Shown: positions 1 to 10,414 of the stretch, in pieces
How positions within the stretch are numbered: position 1 is the first letter of the stretch
Layout: each line of letters begins with the position of its first letter
Origin: Metaphire vulgaris
Lineage: Eukaryota; Annelida; Clitellata; Crassiclitellata; Megascolecidae
Reading direction: 5' to 3'
Assembly (NCBI GenBank): GCA_018105865.1
Contig: CM030837.1
Span: 15,218,225-15,282,224 of the forward strand
Length of the DNA: 64,000 nucleotides
Made by a program: the position numbers and the translations under genes
Notes under the pieces: generated by a model
What the model saw: only the letters and a program-made list of their open reading frames with translations
Told to the model about the DNA's origin: nothing
The model's database searches: none

Positions 1-692
1 GGGCAGGGTAGCGACATAACAAAGGTAAGTCAGTCAAGTACATCTAACCAACGTGTTTATGGGCAAGCAGTCGAAATAGGCTAATGTTCATAGTAGGCAT
101 TTCCCATGATGAATGGATAAAGTTCTCTCTCCTCCTTTCTTTGTCTCTATCTCTCGATCCCTTCATCTGGAAGAGATGTATTTTCAATCTAGGCTTGAAA
201 TCATTGTGTTCATTTGAAGATCAGTGAGAGTGTTGAAGTGCATCGAATAATATTCTATCATGAGTCATTCTGCCTAATGGCTTCTTGATCTCTAGAAGCA
301 TGTTGGCTTGCTTCTGTTGATGCTGTGGCAGATGAAAAATTGTTGGGTTCTATGGAGAAAACTGGAGTCTGTATCCCATCATAGATTATGCAAGAGGGTG
401 GTAATGAATCAGTGGTTAGAAGGAGTAGATGATGGAGTAGAAACTCCCATAGATGGTGAGACCAAAATGGGTCTTATAGAATATTTTGGTTATAGCCTGT
501 TCACCTGACCTTTTGCTAGGTAAGACTTTTGAAAGTTGCAGTTAGCTAACCTTGCAATTCTATCATCTGAGAACTGCAATGTGCTTGAAATGCTGTGTCA
601 ACCATAAACATGTTTATAAATGTTGTTTCTGGGTTTAAGGAATGTGCTGAAATTGCCACCGTGAACCACAATGCTTCCTATTCATTTTGTAG
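1..692 (+). other. Intron (5' edge) of the titin-like gene
   Basis: No coding exon was recognised here. A short open frame at 308-508 has no domain signature and looks like chance. The stretch ends in a pyrimidine-rich tract and the acceptor AG at 691-692, which opens the first recognisable exon. The gene is on the + strand and enters the window from the left. Confidence 0.5.
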
Positions 693-3600
693 CTCAAGAA
701 CCAAGACCAGTTCCTCCAAAGTTTACTAAAAACTTAGACAGTGTAACAGCAACGGATGGCGGTGAGGTGACCCTATCATGCATTGTGACTGGACTACCAG
801 TACCAGAAGTATCTTGGTACCACAATCACAAATGTATCGACAAAAGCGAAGACTTTGTAATTACCTACGATCAACAGACGGGCAGAATCGACCTTGTGAT
901 TGTTGACTGCCTACCCGATGATCAGGGGCGATTCCGCTGCATCGCAAAGAACCCCGGAGGTCAGGCTGTAACGGAGTGTACGCTTACGGTGAAACCGGCA
1001 CCGCCAAAACCAGCCGGTCCTTTAGTTGAACCGCCAAAGGATGTAAAAGTTACGATTCAGCACCAGGATGTCACCAAAGACACGCTGGACATTGACGAGC
1101 AGAAAACCGTGACCGAGAAGGAGGTTACGGTGATCAAGAAGATCGTCAAGAGGATCAGCGGTCAACCGCCCCGTTTCTCGCGTCCGATCCAGCCGTGTGT
1201 CGTGCGGGAAGGAGAGTCGTGCACTTTCACCGGTGTTGTGACCGGTGCGCCGCAGCCAGAAATTACATGGCTGAAGGACAGAGTGGAGTTAGTGATTAGT
1301 CCACGTCACATAACTACTTTTGACAGAGATACTGGTACTTGCTCATTGACCATAAGTAATACGATGCCCGGTGACATTGGCGTCTATTCATGTCGGGCTT
1401 CAAACATTGCAGGACGTGCTACCTGTACAGCAAACGTAGTCATTGTTCGTAAGTGCTGTATTCATTGTAACTGTGCTTATAAGATATCTTTAAAATAGAT
1501 ACTAAAATGGACCATAATAATTATAATAAATTATGATTGAAATTACTGTTTCATTTCATCTAAAAACCAGAACTTTAAAGCTTATAAGATATCTTGTTAT
1601 GATACGACTGAATCGTATTATATACTTATCCCTGTAGATTTCGACATTTGCAGCACGTTTATAAATAGTTTTACTTGAATAATAATATAATGTGAACCTG
1701 ATGTTTGAAAATCTTCAGGTTTGAAGTGAAAAGGTGATTCTAAGCAACATTTGAGCCATTGATAATTGAGCAGTTTCTACTTTTTGTGGTCTGTTTTGAT
1801 TTGTTTAGCTCCTGTTTTTCTTTTTTGGTCTGTTTTGATTTGTTTAGCTCCTGATGCAGAAGTAACGATTACTGAGAAGACCGTCTCTGTTAAGAAAGAG
1901 AAAGTCACTGTTGTAGGAGAACAGGAAACTCGTGTAGTTGAAAGTTCACCTACGTTCAGTCATACCCTAGCTCCAGTTACAGATGCAACTGAAGGAGATA
2001 CGATTAGGTAAAGTGGACTTTTGAATTTTTTTGTGGTCATGTTAAATGACATGCATGAAATGACATATTAGCTTTTCATAGCTAAACAGAAAGAGATGTG
2101 CGTTACTGTTCTGAATTCTTTATGAAGATGGATTATCGAAATCAGTATAATTGACACATGCAATTTCCTACATTTGCAAAGCCTGCTGTATGCTAATATT
2201 CCCATCTCATGGTTCCTGCTTTTACATTTTGTCAGATTTAAAGAAACTGCATTTTTAATCAGAGTGTTTTTAGTTGCATAAGAATAATATAATTATTGTG
2301 GAATGAACATAGCAGAAAAATTATAATAAAAACTATGATGACGTTTTGATAAGACATGATTATAAATAGTGTCTATAAAACATTGAATATTTCATGGAGT
2401 TTTGTATGTTTGAGGTAGGAAGAGAAGCCGTCTATATTTTTATAATGCATTTGCCAAGGAAAGTAGACTTGAATAGTAATTTGCTTACAGTGTGATTGCT
2501 ATGTTTAAGTTTGTTTCGTCACCATAGCAGTTAATTTAATAAGCTTCAGTTTGTTAGCATAGCATAAAACTATTTGAGATTTCCACTGCTGCTGCTGCTA
2601 TTGATGTTTCATAAAAGACTCCGAAGAATTACATTTTTGTGTGCGTAAGAGTTTCGATCTGCTTGTGATTTTCATTTCAGATTGGAATGCCAGTTATCGG
2701 CTGATCCAGAACCAAACGTTGTATGGCTGTACAATGGTCAGCCGTTGGTAAACTCACACCGTGTCACCCTGACCTACAACAAGCCTTTGACAACGTTAAT
2801 CATTGCCAATGCTACACTTGGAGATACTGGAGAGTACACCTGTAAAGCTATAAATGCTCTTGGGGAGGCTTTTACAAAGACTTTCCTTCGTGTCAGAAGT
2901 ATGAAGCTGTTAAAAAAATTTAGTTGTTATAAAATTTTAGCAGATCCATGTGTGCACACATGTGTGTGTGATAGTTGTTTCAGTATTAGAATATTTGTGA
3001 TTTATGACTGTATTCCATATTATTGAGTAATGTAAATAGCTGGAATATTGTTTAAATTGCATCTTAATGTGTTGTAGCTGCCTAATTTGCTACTGTGAGT
3101 TATGCTGTTTCTTAATCATTTATTGACTTCGTTTTGATAGGATTAGAAAAAGAGCCAGTTCATCCCGTGGCCACTCAGCAGCCGGCGCCTGGAAGAGACG
3201 TGCCAATTGGATTTGTCCAGTCATCTCAGGCAGTTGGTGACCCTTACCATCAGGGAATGCCCCCGATGCCTTTATCAGAACCATGTTCTATGATTTCAGT
3301 AGGACCTCCAGGATTTCAGCAAAGAGAAGAAATTCAGAATATGGTCATTGTAGCCGAGAAATTGGAAAGCAAAGAGTTTGGAGGTACTGTATATGCTGAG
3401 TCATAGTCACTTTTATGGCTTAATTAATTACATATGCAGTCATACTGAACCACTTTAAACCTTGTTATTATTATAATAATTATAATATGGCCAACTATAT
3501 TATCAACACTTCTATGTTGAAATCAACAGTTTGAAATATTTTTAAAGAAATTGACAATGTATATCTCAATGGAAAGGGTTTTGATTATCTACAAGAATAT

Positions 3601-4591
3601 GGTTAAATTTACAATTACATTCTTCATATTTTGAATAAATAAAAAATGTAAAAATTAAAAATTAAAATTGGACTTTTAAGTTTCAAAAATTTGCAACAAC
3701 ACAGTGTTTATCAGAAACATGTACACATATGTTATAAACATTTTAAAAATTATATATAGATGTATAAGTTCATATTTTATTTTTATAACACATGTATTTT
3801 TGGGACTTTTCAAAAAAGTGCTAAAAAGTTTTTAGCAACAAGACATTTAACTATCATAGACATATGTTTAGACATTAGAAATTATGTAAAATGTGATATT
3901 TTAGTTTAGAAAGGATCTTGTGTGAAAGATGTTGATGTCACACTTGGTTTTTAATATTTTATTTAGTCATTTAATTTTCAATTTACTTCTTTAGTTGAAT
4001 TTTATAGAAGGGTATTTAAAATTTAAATGCCAGAAGGACATAAATCTTGACTTTTACAGTCAAAATTACATATGTTGGCTTTTCGTTAGAATGCCTAAAT
4101 CCTAAATATGTTTATATTTAGAAAGTACGGTCTTTAGGCTGAAGAGTTAAATGTGTAGAAAGGTGGTTAAATTTTTGTAGAAATTACAATGACTTTCCTC
4201 CATTAGTTTCCTGCATTAAACATGTGTTTCATACATGAACATGTTATTTAGTTTGATATTTATTTTAGAGCACTTAATACTTTTTACATTACATATTGCC
4301 TAAACTGACTTTAGTAAGGCACTATGTGTCTTTAGTTGGTGATCAGTACAATTGTCAAAATCTGATACAAGAGCTGTAAATTTCCCAAAATCGATGGAAT
4401 GTATATCTAGCAGACTGGCATCCAATAGAGGTTTCTTAGGTCAAATGCTGTAATGAATTTAAGTTTTTTTTGCACAAAGTTTTAAGTCTTGTGTTGCAAA
4501 ATTTTACTGAATATGTGTTCTTGTAATCAAATCTTGTATTGTCAGTGGTTTTCACACAGGCTTACTTAGCCTCCTAAACCACTTAAAATCA

Positions 4592-4654
<63 letters not shown>

Positions 4655-5973
4655 ATCAAGGCAGCGTTCTCAGGCCCGTCTGTTGTCAGTGTGATTCCTC
4701 TGGCACGTGGTGGCCTCGCGGGCCCCAGATGGGTTGGATCCAGGACCGTTTTAAGGCATAGGCAAGGTAGGCACGTGCCTGGGACCCACGATATATGAGG
4801 GGCCCTAGTGAGGGTGGAAAAAGCACCTGATTTTTTCTGATGCTCGAAAAAGTTGACGAGCCGAAAAAGGTCATCACGTATTTTGGTTCCTGATCTTTCA
4901 ATTAATTTATCCTCCAAAAGTTGATAAGCAAAAAAGGGTCAAAGCATAAAATGCTAGAGTCGAGCGGAGCCCCTAAGATGTGCGGGACCCCGGGCACAGT
5001 GCCCAGTTTTCAACACATAAAGATGGGCCTGAGCATGCTATTGCAGCATCACAATTTTCTGCTGATTCTGATGTGTATTTTCTATAAATGACTCTAAAAT
5101 TTCCAGAGAGCTGTTTGGAAATTCATGGTCCACTAGGTCTGAGAAATTGCTGTTCATTCTCTCTTCTTAGTTTTGCTTGGATCAGAAAGTTCATTTTTAT
5201 GTTGTGGTCTGTCTTCAATGAGAATAAAAATGTTCATGGTGAGCTATTGGGCTCTACAGACTTATAAAAGCTCTTTTTGAGTTTTCAGAATTGAGCACTT
5301 TATAGTATGCACCATCTTCTATTTTGCACTTTGGATTTTTTTATTACAAACAATGCCACTCTGCATGACAGCCTGTGTCATGACGCACTTAATAATAATT
5401 ATTTATTGTTTCCCTATTTATGATTTGAAATAAAGATTTGCTGAAATTTTAGATTAATTAGGGTTTATAAACTCTGGTCATTTAAGCTCTTGCCATGATC
5501 TTGAAGGTGATCAATAATGATGGGGAGTTAGAATCATTGATTTTATAGCCCTCTTTTTGAAACAACCTAAAACTCATCTCTTTATCAATATGGAGTAATC
5601 ACAGTGGGAGTGCTTCTGAGTGATTCTTCAGAAGAGGCGCTATATAAATAATCTGTTACGTTACATTGTGTTACAATTGGCTATCTCATAGTGGCTATGA
5701 ATTTTGGTAGTCAGACTATACTAGTCTAACCACATTTTTAGGACATTTCTGTGACAAAATACATTTTATTGCCATACAATTTTTGAAGTTTAATTCATTT
5801 TCTGTCTCTATGACAGCTTGCTTATAGATCTGAACAACCATTAAGGTTTCAAGAATAAATCAATGCGATTTGTGAATATTCAGATTTTGCTGATGACGAT
5901 AAGGCCGAATGCACCTGTGAAGCTGAAAACCAACATGGCCTCTCCACACCAAGTGCTGAAATTCTTGTCGAAT
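693..5973 (+). CDS. Titin/kettin-like muscle protein with I-set Ig domains (partial, 5 exons)
   Basis: Five exons join in one consistent frame: 693-1448, 1848-2007, 2681-2898, 3141-3383 and 5884-5973. Exon 1 holds two I-set Ig domains, each with the Cys, Trp and Cys core (SWYHNHKC...FRCIAKNPGG and ITWLKDR...YSCRASNIAG). They are joined by a Pro-rich then Lys/Glu-rich linker. Exons 2-3 make a third Ig (VVWLYNG...YTCKAINALG), preceded by a VTITEK-type linker. Exon 4 is a Pro/Gln-rich linker without Ig features. Exon 5 carries only the F-G strands of a fourth Ig (CTCEAENQHG). This layout of Ig domains with charged linkers is known from titin, kettin/sallimus and related sarcomeric proteins, which act as elastic or scaffold proteins in muscle; the exact orthologue is not determined. 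The A-E strands of Ig4 were not found between 3384 and 5883. No stop codon or downstream exon was convincingly located, so the 3' end is open. Confidence 0.8.
4592..4653. repeat. (ATT)n microsatellite
   Basis: About 20 uninterrupted ATT units directly precede the hAT-like element at 4671. Confidence 0.95.
4671..5031. mobile_element. hAT-like non-autonomous element (CAGGCCCGTCT ends)
   Basis: The ends are inverted: CAGGCCCGTCT on the left and AGATGGGCCTG on the right, with 10 of 11 bases matching. Flanking octamers AGCGTTCT and AGCATGCT agree at 6 of 8 positions and could be an aged 8-bp target duplication. There is no transposase. Its GC-rich interior with repeated GGGCCC/GGGACCC motifs resembles the element at 20611-20887. 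Confidence 0.55.
5545..5672 (+). mobile_element. LINE 3' tail (family B)
   Basis: The segment carries the motif order CCCTCTTTTTGAAACAACC, CTCATCTCTTTATCAATATG, GATTCTTCAGAAGAGG and GCGCTATATAAAT. The same order recurs at 25360-25490 (+) and, with upstream reverse-transcriptase-like coding sequence, at 63590-64000 (-). This is a short 5'-truncated insertion. Confidence 0.6.
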
Positions 5974-6754
5974 GTAAGTGCTCGTCTTTGGCCACGGATT
6001 GTGCCATGGCCGACCACCTCAGATCTTCTATGCACCGACAGGTTCTGTGCTTTCGGGGCAGAGCGTATTAACGAATACGGCAGAGGTACCTTTGTTTAGC
6101 TGGTTGCTTGATTTCTGGAGTGAAGGATGTCCATACTTCATCTTATGTTCCTTTCATTGTAGCGTGTAGTTGCATTGATTCATTAGATTTAAATGTCAAA
6201 AGTGCCTCCTGAAAATTATAAGTGAAGTCTAGAAATTGCTGGATAAATAGATTCTCTTCGATGAACTCAATAAAATTGTCTAAGCTTTTACGCAGTTCCT
6301 TGCTAAGTTACATGTGTTGATTCAATGTTGTGTGTGCTGCAGTAAATGCTAATGCATAAGATATGTCATCAGTATACTTTTAACTTTTATTCAAAATTGC
6401 CAGTTTGTTGACAGGTCTTTTTAATTTGTGGTGATTGTCTTTAGATCATTGAATGTCAGCTTAAATATGGAGTGAGATTTGACTCTTTCACCCCATAAGA
6501 CCAATATTTAGAATTCATAACATATATTGGTTATACGGATCATAGGGTTAAAAGGGTTAAGGCGATCTATTGATTGTGTTTGATTACTTTTGATTTTATG
6601 ACAGTCCCTCTGATTAACTGTTAATATCTTGGGTGTTACTGTTGTTGGCTTATAAGTGAACTGAGGATTGGGGATCTGTTGATGTAGCCTTTGTCAGGAG
6701 TTACAGGAAGTGTATTGACTACTATAGTGTGATTTAAAGTGGTTTGCTGCCTGT

Positions 6755-6860
6755 GTGAAAGCCACTAGGGTGCTAACAGGGTTTGAACCCGGCTCCATCT
6801 GCCTATTGCTTTGGCACGTAACCCACTTTGCCATCTTCTGCCCCCCCCCAAAAAAAAAAA
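6755..6860 (-). mobile_element. tRNA-derived SINE-like fragment
   Basis: On the - strand the sequence has an A-box-like GATGGCAAAGTGGGTTA followed about 35 bases later by the B-box-like GGGTTCAAACCC, the spacing of a tRNA gene's internal promoter. The acceptor stem does not pair cleanly, so this is a tRNA-related repeat rather than a functional tRNA. A run of nine C then 13 A adjoins it on the + strand. Confidence 0.5.
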
Positions 6861-7784
6861 AAATTTTGCAACAAGAAAAGACTTTATTGAGCATGGCTTT
6901 TTGTCAGCTGCTTGGGAGGAGTCAACCCCCCATTTATTGTTATAATGTTTATTGTCCACAAAATGTTGGATAATTTTTTTTGTCCATTCACTAAAACTTC
7001 ATTTCCATGAAGGATGTTAAATGTTCTAGACACAAAGTTTGAGCAGACAGACTGGTGTCTGCCTAGAGTTTGGGCATTTTTTCTATTCATGTGCTACTGA
7101 GCCTACTGTGTACTGAAGTTATGTTAGAAATTTTGTACATTCAGATTAAGAGTGCAGTATGTCTGCTGTAATGAACTGCACTGATTTCAGCGTGATGCAC
7201 TCACTGATTGCTCTATTCATGTAAAGGGAGCAGCAAATGTTGGAGAAACTTTTGAAACATTTGACAAGCTTTCTTGCTTATATGGATTATTTACCGTTGC
7301 ACGTTTGCATCATAAATCACTAAATGTAGTGTTAGTGACTCCAATGCTTCATCTGTCACCCATTAGCAATAAACTGACTAAATTCATAGTTTTCAGTCAA
7401 GCCATTGCAATCACCCTCCGCTGTTCTCGTATTTTGTGCAGACTACATTGGGTTTGTGAAATTTCAATGATCTCTTTAATTTTGCTTTGTATTTCATCAT
7501 ATTGTTTACTCACGTCTAAACTTGATCAGCGTTGAAAAACTCTCTTGTCTTTCATTTATTTATTGATTCAAATTTATCAACTCTCTCAGAGAGAATAGAA
7601 CGTTTTGAAATTGCTTATGAGTGTAGTACCGCAGCTTGACAAGAACTTAGTATTTGTAGTTGGTTTGCTTTGCACCCTATTACTATTCCCTCAACCTTTT
7701 AAGCAATTAAATTAATGTTATTTATCTCATTTGTTTGGTTTAAAGCACAAGTCCGAGCTTGAATGGACACAAGAATATACATAT

Positions 7785-7872
7785 GTGTGTATGTGTGTAT
7801 ATATATGCATGCAGATATATACATGGATTAAATATATCTATCTATACATATATATGTGTGTGTGTGTGTGTG
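7785..7872. repeat. TA/TG-rich imperfect microsatellite
   Basis: Alternating purine-pyrimidine sequence (ATATGTGTGTATGTGTGTATATATATG and onward, ending in a TG run). It produces a spurious Tyr/Ile/Cys-rich open frame at 7731-8021. Confidence 0.85.
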
Positions 7873-8389
7873 TTACTTTAGAGCCATTATTGCATTGGAT
7901 TGTTCTGTGCCCATTGATATATTTGCAATTTTGCAAATTTTCATTGCCCTTCAGTGCATTTCTTAAGTTCGCCATTGAACAGATGTACCGAATTTTAAAT
8001 GAAATTTGCTTTGTCCACTAGTGTTTGGAAATATGAGTTACTATCATATTAAGTTTATTTATTTATTTCAAATAAATAAGTTGAAAACAAGGAGAAAACT
8101 TAGTTTTATTCAGATCCAGGTACTCGTTGATATTTACTTGGCTTAGGGTAGAAGCAAACAAGACTGTTGAAACACTTATAATATTAACAAAATGATTCTT
8201 GTAACCTGTTTGTTGCCTCCTAATGACGTGTTGTTTTATGAGGTTTCCACATGTTCTGCTAGTCTGTGCAAAATGTTGATTCTTAAAGGAATAAGAATAA
8301 AGTTTCAGTGAAGTTAGAATTAGTTGTGGTCCTCTTTATTCCACTCTAGGTCAAGTGTTTATTTTACCTGCCGCTTATCGCTTATTTTA

Positions 8390-8523
8390 AGGATGCATCC
8401 ATATAGTACGTATGCACCGAGGGGAGGGTGCAGAATTAGATTTTGCATATGTATGGTGTGCAAACAGGGGGAGTAGGGTTGAAAATATGCCTTTTTTACA
8501 TACGTACTATATGGACGAACCCT
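8390..8523. mobile_element. Short palindromic DNA-transposon remnant (MITE)
   Basis: Inverted ends share CATCCATATAGTACGTATG (left) and CATACGTACTATATGGACG (right). The whole is about 134 bp, with no coding capacity. Superfamily is undetermined. Confidence 0.6.
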
Positions 8524-9955
8524 AACTGCTAACCAAATCCAAGTTATGGTTTCTGTCTGTAAGTCATTAGCTGGTTTATTCACCATTCAAAGCATCAGTG
8601 TTTAGTGGCAGAAGTGCTTGCAGACCAACAGAAAACTTGAAATAAAACGTTGGTTATTTGTACTTTATCAAGTTCAGTTGGAAATGTGACATACAGACAA
8701 GTCGTAAAGCCAAATGCAGTTTCCTACTGTTCAAGAATATCAATGTTGCATCTTTAAAGCATATGCAGAGGCATTTCTACCAGCACTTTGAGTAGAGTTA
8801 ATACACTTAATTTACATCCATAAAGTATTTCCTCACTAAAGCATTTCAAAATTAAAATACTCCTGCTGAAACTGTGTCCCTGTTCAAATTCATTCTTTGA
8901 CTGGTCTTCAGAATGATGGAACATAATAATAATTATTATTATAATTGATGTTCCCAAATTTTTGGACAATTTGTGAAAATGACTTTTGCCTGAATATTAT
9001 TAATTTTCTCCAAAAGATTTTTCAGCAAATTTGCCATAAAACCATTTCGTCATTGCAGCAAATTTTCTCAATAGCAAAAGAAAGACGAAAATGTTGGTGT
9101 AAGTTCTATTCTTCAGAATTTATGCTGTCGTTAACATTCTTCTCACAAAAGGATATTCAATAGGATTGTATCTGTGAGATTTCACATAAGTTTTTCTAAA
9201 AGAATCTACATATTAATGCTCTTTTAATATACTCCACCAAGCTTGCATGTTTAGATCATTATATATTTACAGGTGCAAGAACAGTTTCTTTAGACAGAAT
9301 ACAAATATAAACAGAAAGAAGTGAACTCCTGCATACACATAGCATAGCATAGCATTTCATAGCTAGAAACAGTAGCAGAGACAAAGCTTTTCAGGTAATA
9401 TAGATAAATATATCATCACCAAGTGCCCAAAGGATCATATTACAAATAACCACAATTTCATTTTATATTTTCAAAACCAAACCACCAATGTCATACTATT
9501 ATATATAGACCTTGATTTCTAGCTACCGTACTTGCAAAAGGGGGTGAAAAACTGAATCTAATATGAAAGAAACTACAGTAGTAACTAGGCAACAAATATG
9601 CAGAAAACTTGCTCAAGTCTCATTCCCTAGCAAATAATAGCTTCCCTGTTAAAACAACTGCACAGAACTCGGAAACAATAGTTAACAATTTATTTATTAC
9701 TTTTTTGAATGCTAAATACTCTGCCCTTACAAAAAAGCCCATTTCGGTATTCTGTAGGTTTAATAAAGACTTAGATTGTAACCGGTTCTTGACAACACAG
9801 AACTCAAAATCAGGGCCTTTTTATCATATTTAAAAATAAATGTAAATACTACAAACCAAAGGCTGCAAACTAGAAGAAAGGTGGTAAGAGGGTTTTGACT
9901 AAGAACTGAAGTAAAGTTCAAACTTCTTTAGCACTAAACGACAGGCCAAATCAAC

Positions 9956-9961
9956 TTTATT
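9956..9961 (-). terminator. Candidate HDAC poly(A) signal
   Basis: TTTATT on the + strand reads AATAAA on the - strand, about 450 bases past the HDAC stop codon. Other AATAAA-like hexamers occur in this A+T-rich DNA, so the choice is tentative. Confidence 0.25.
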
Positions 9962-10414
9962 AAGATCAATTACATATCTAAACCATGTCAAATTTATGTT
10001 CGCATGCTTTAGAAAAAATACGTTTACTCTATTTCACCAAAAATTTGGAATTAAACCAAGGGGTTTCATTCCAAGCCTTAAGATCAATAATATAACTTCA
10101 TTCCAAGCCTTAAGATTGATAATTAATATAACTTTTCAATGTAAAAAACATAAACCAATATCATACAGACATCAAAAGAAGTGGCAATACCAGCTGAGAA
10201 AAGATCCTGCATTTTGTCAACACGACTTCATTTGAAACAGACATTTTAATCAGAGCAAGTTTCCTAATGCACAGACGCCACAGCACCAAAATATAAATAG
10301 GTCCCATTGTCTTTTTTACTAGCAGTCAATTACTTAGAGCCGCACGAACTGTCGCAGCCAAAGTTTACGCCAAGTCCGTTCACAAACGCGAACAACGCAC
10401 GCTTGGCCGAAACG

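Larger units (their letters stand above)
3384..5883 (+). other. Long intron of the titin-like gene with repeats
   Basis: This 2.5-kb A+T-rich stretch has no exon I can support, although the Ig domain completed at 5884 lacks its first half and an exon may be hidden here. It contains an ATT microsatellite, a short element with CAGGCCC ends at 4671-5031, and a LINE 3' tail at about 5545-5672. The open frames at 4651-4917 lie inside the transposable element and are not genes. Confidence 0.5.
6100..9950. other. Intergenic region between the titin-like gene and HDAC
   Basis: No gene was recognised. The stretch lies between two convergent transcription units and probably includes their untranslated 3' ends. 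It holds a tRNA-derived SINE-like segment (about 6755-6860), a TA/TG-rich microsatellite (about 7785-7872) and an inverted-repeat element (8390-8523). The short open frames are A+T-rich and lack domains. Confidence 0.5.

Noticed and set aside
6755..6860. A functional tRNA gene
   Set aside because: A- and B-box-like motifs are present but the acceptor stem does not pair, so it is a SINE-like remnant.
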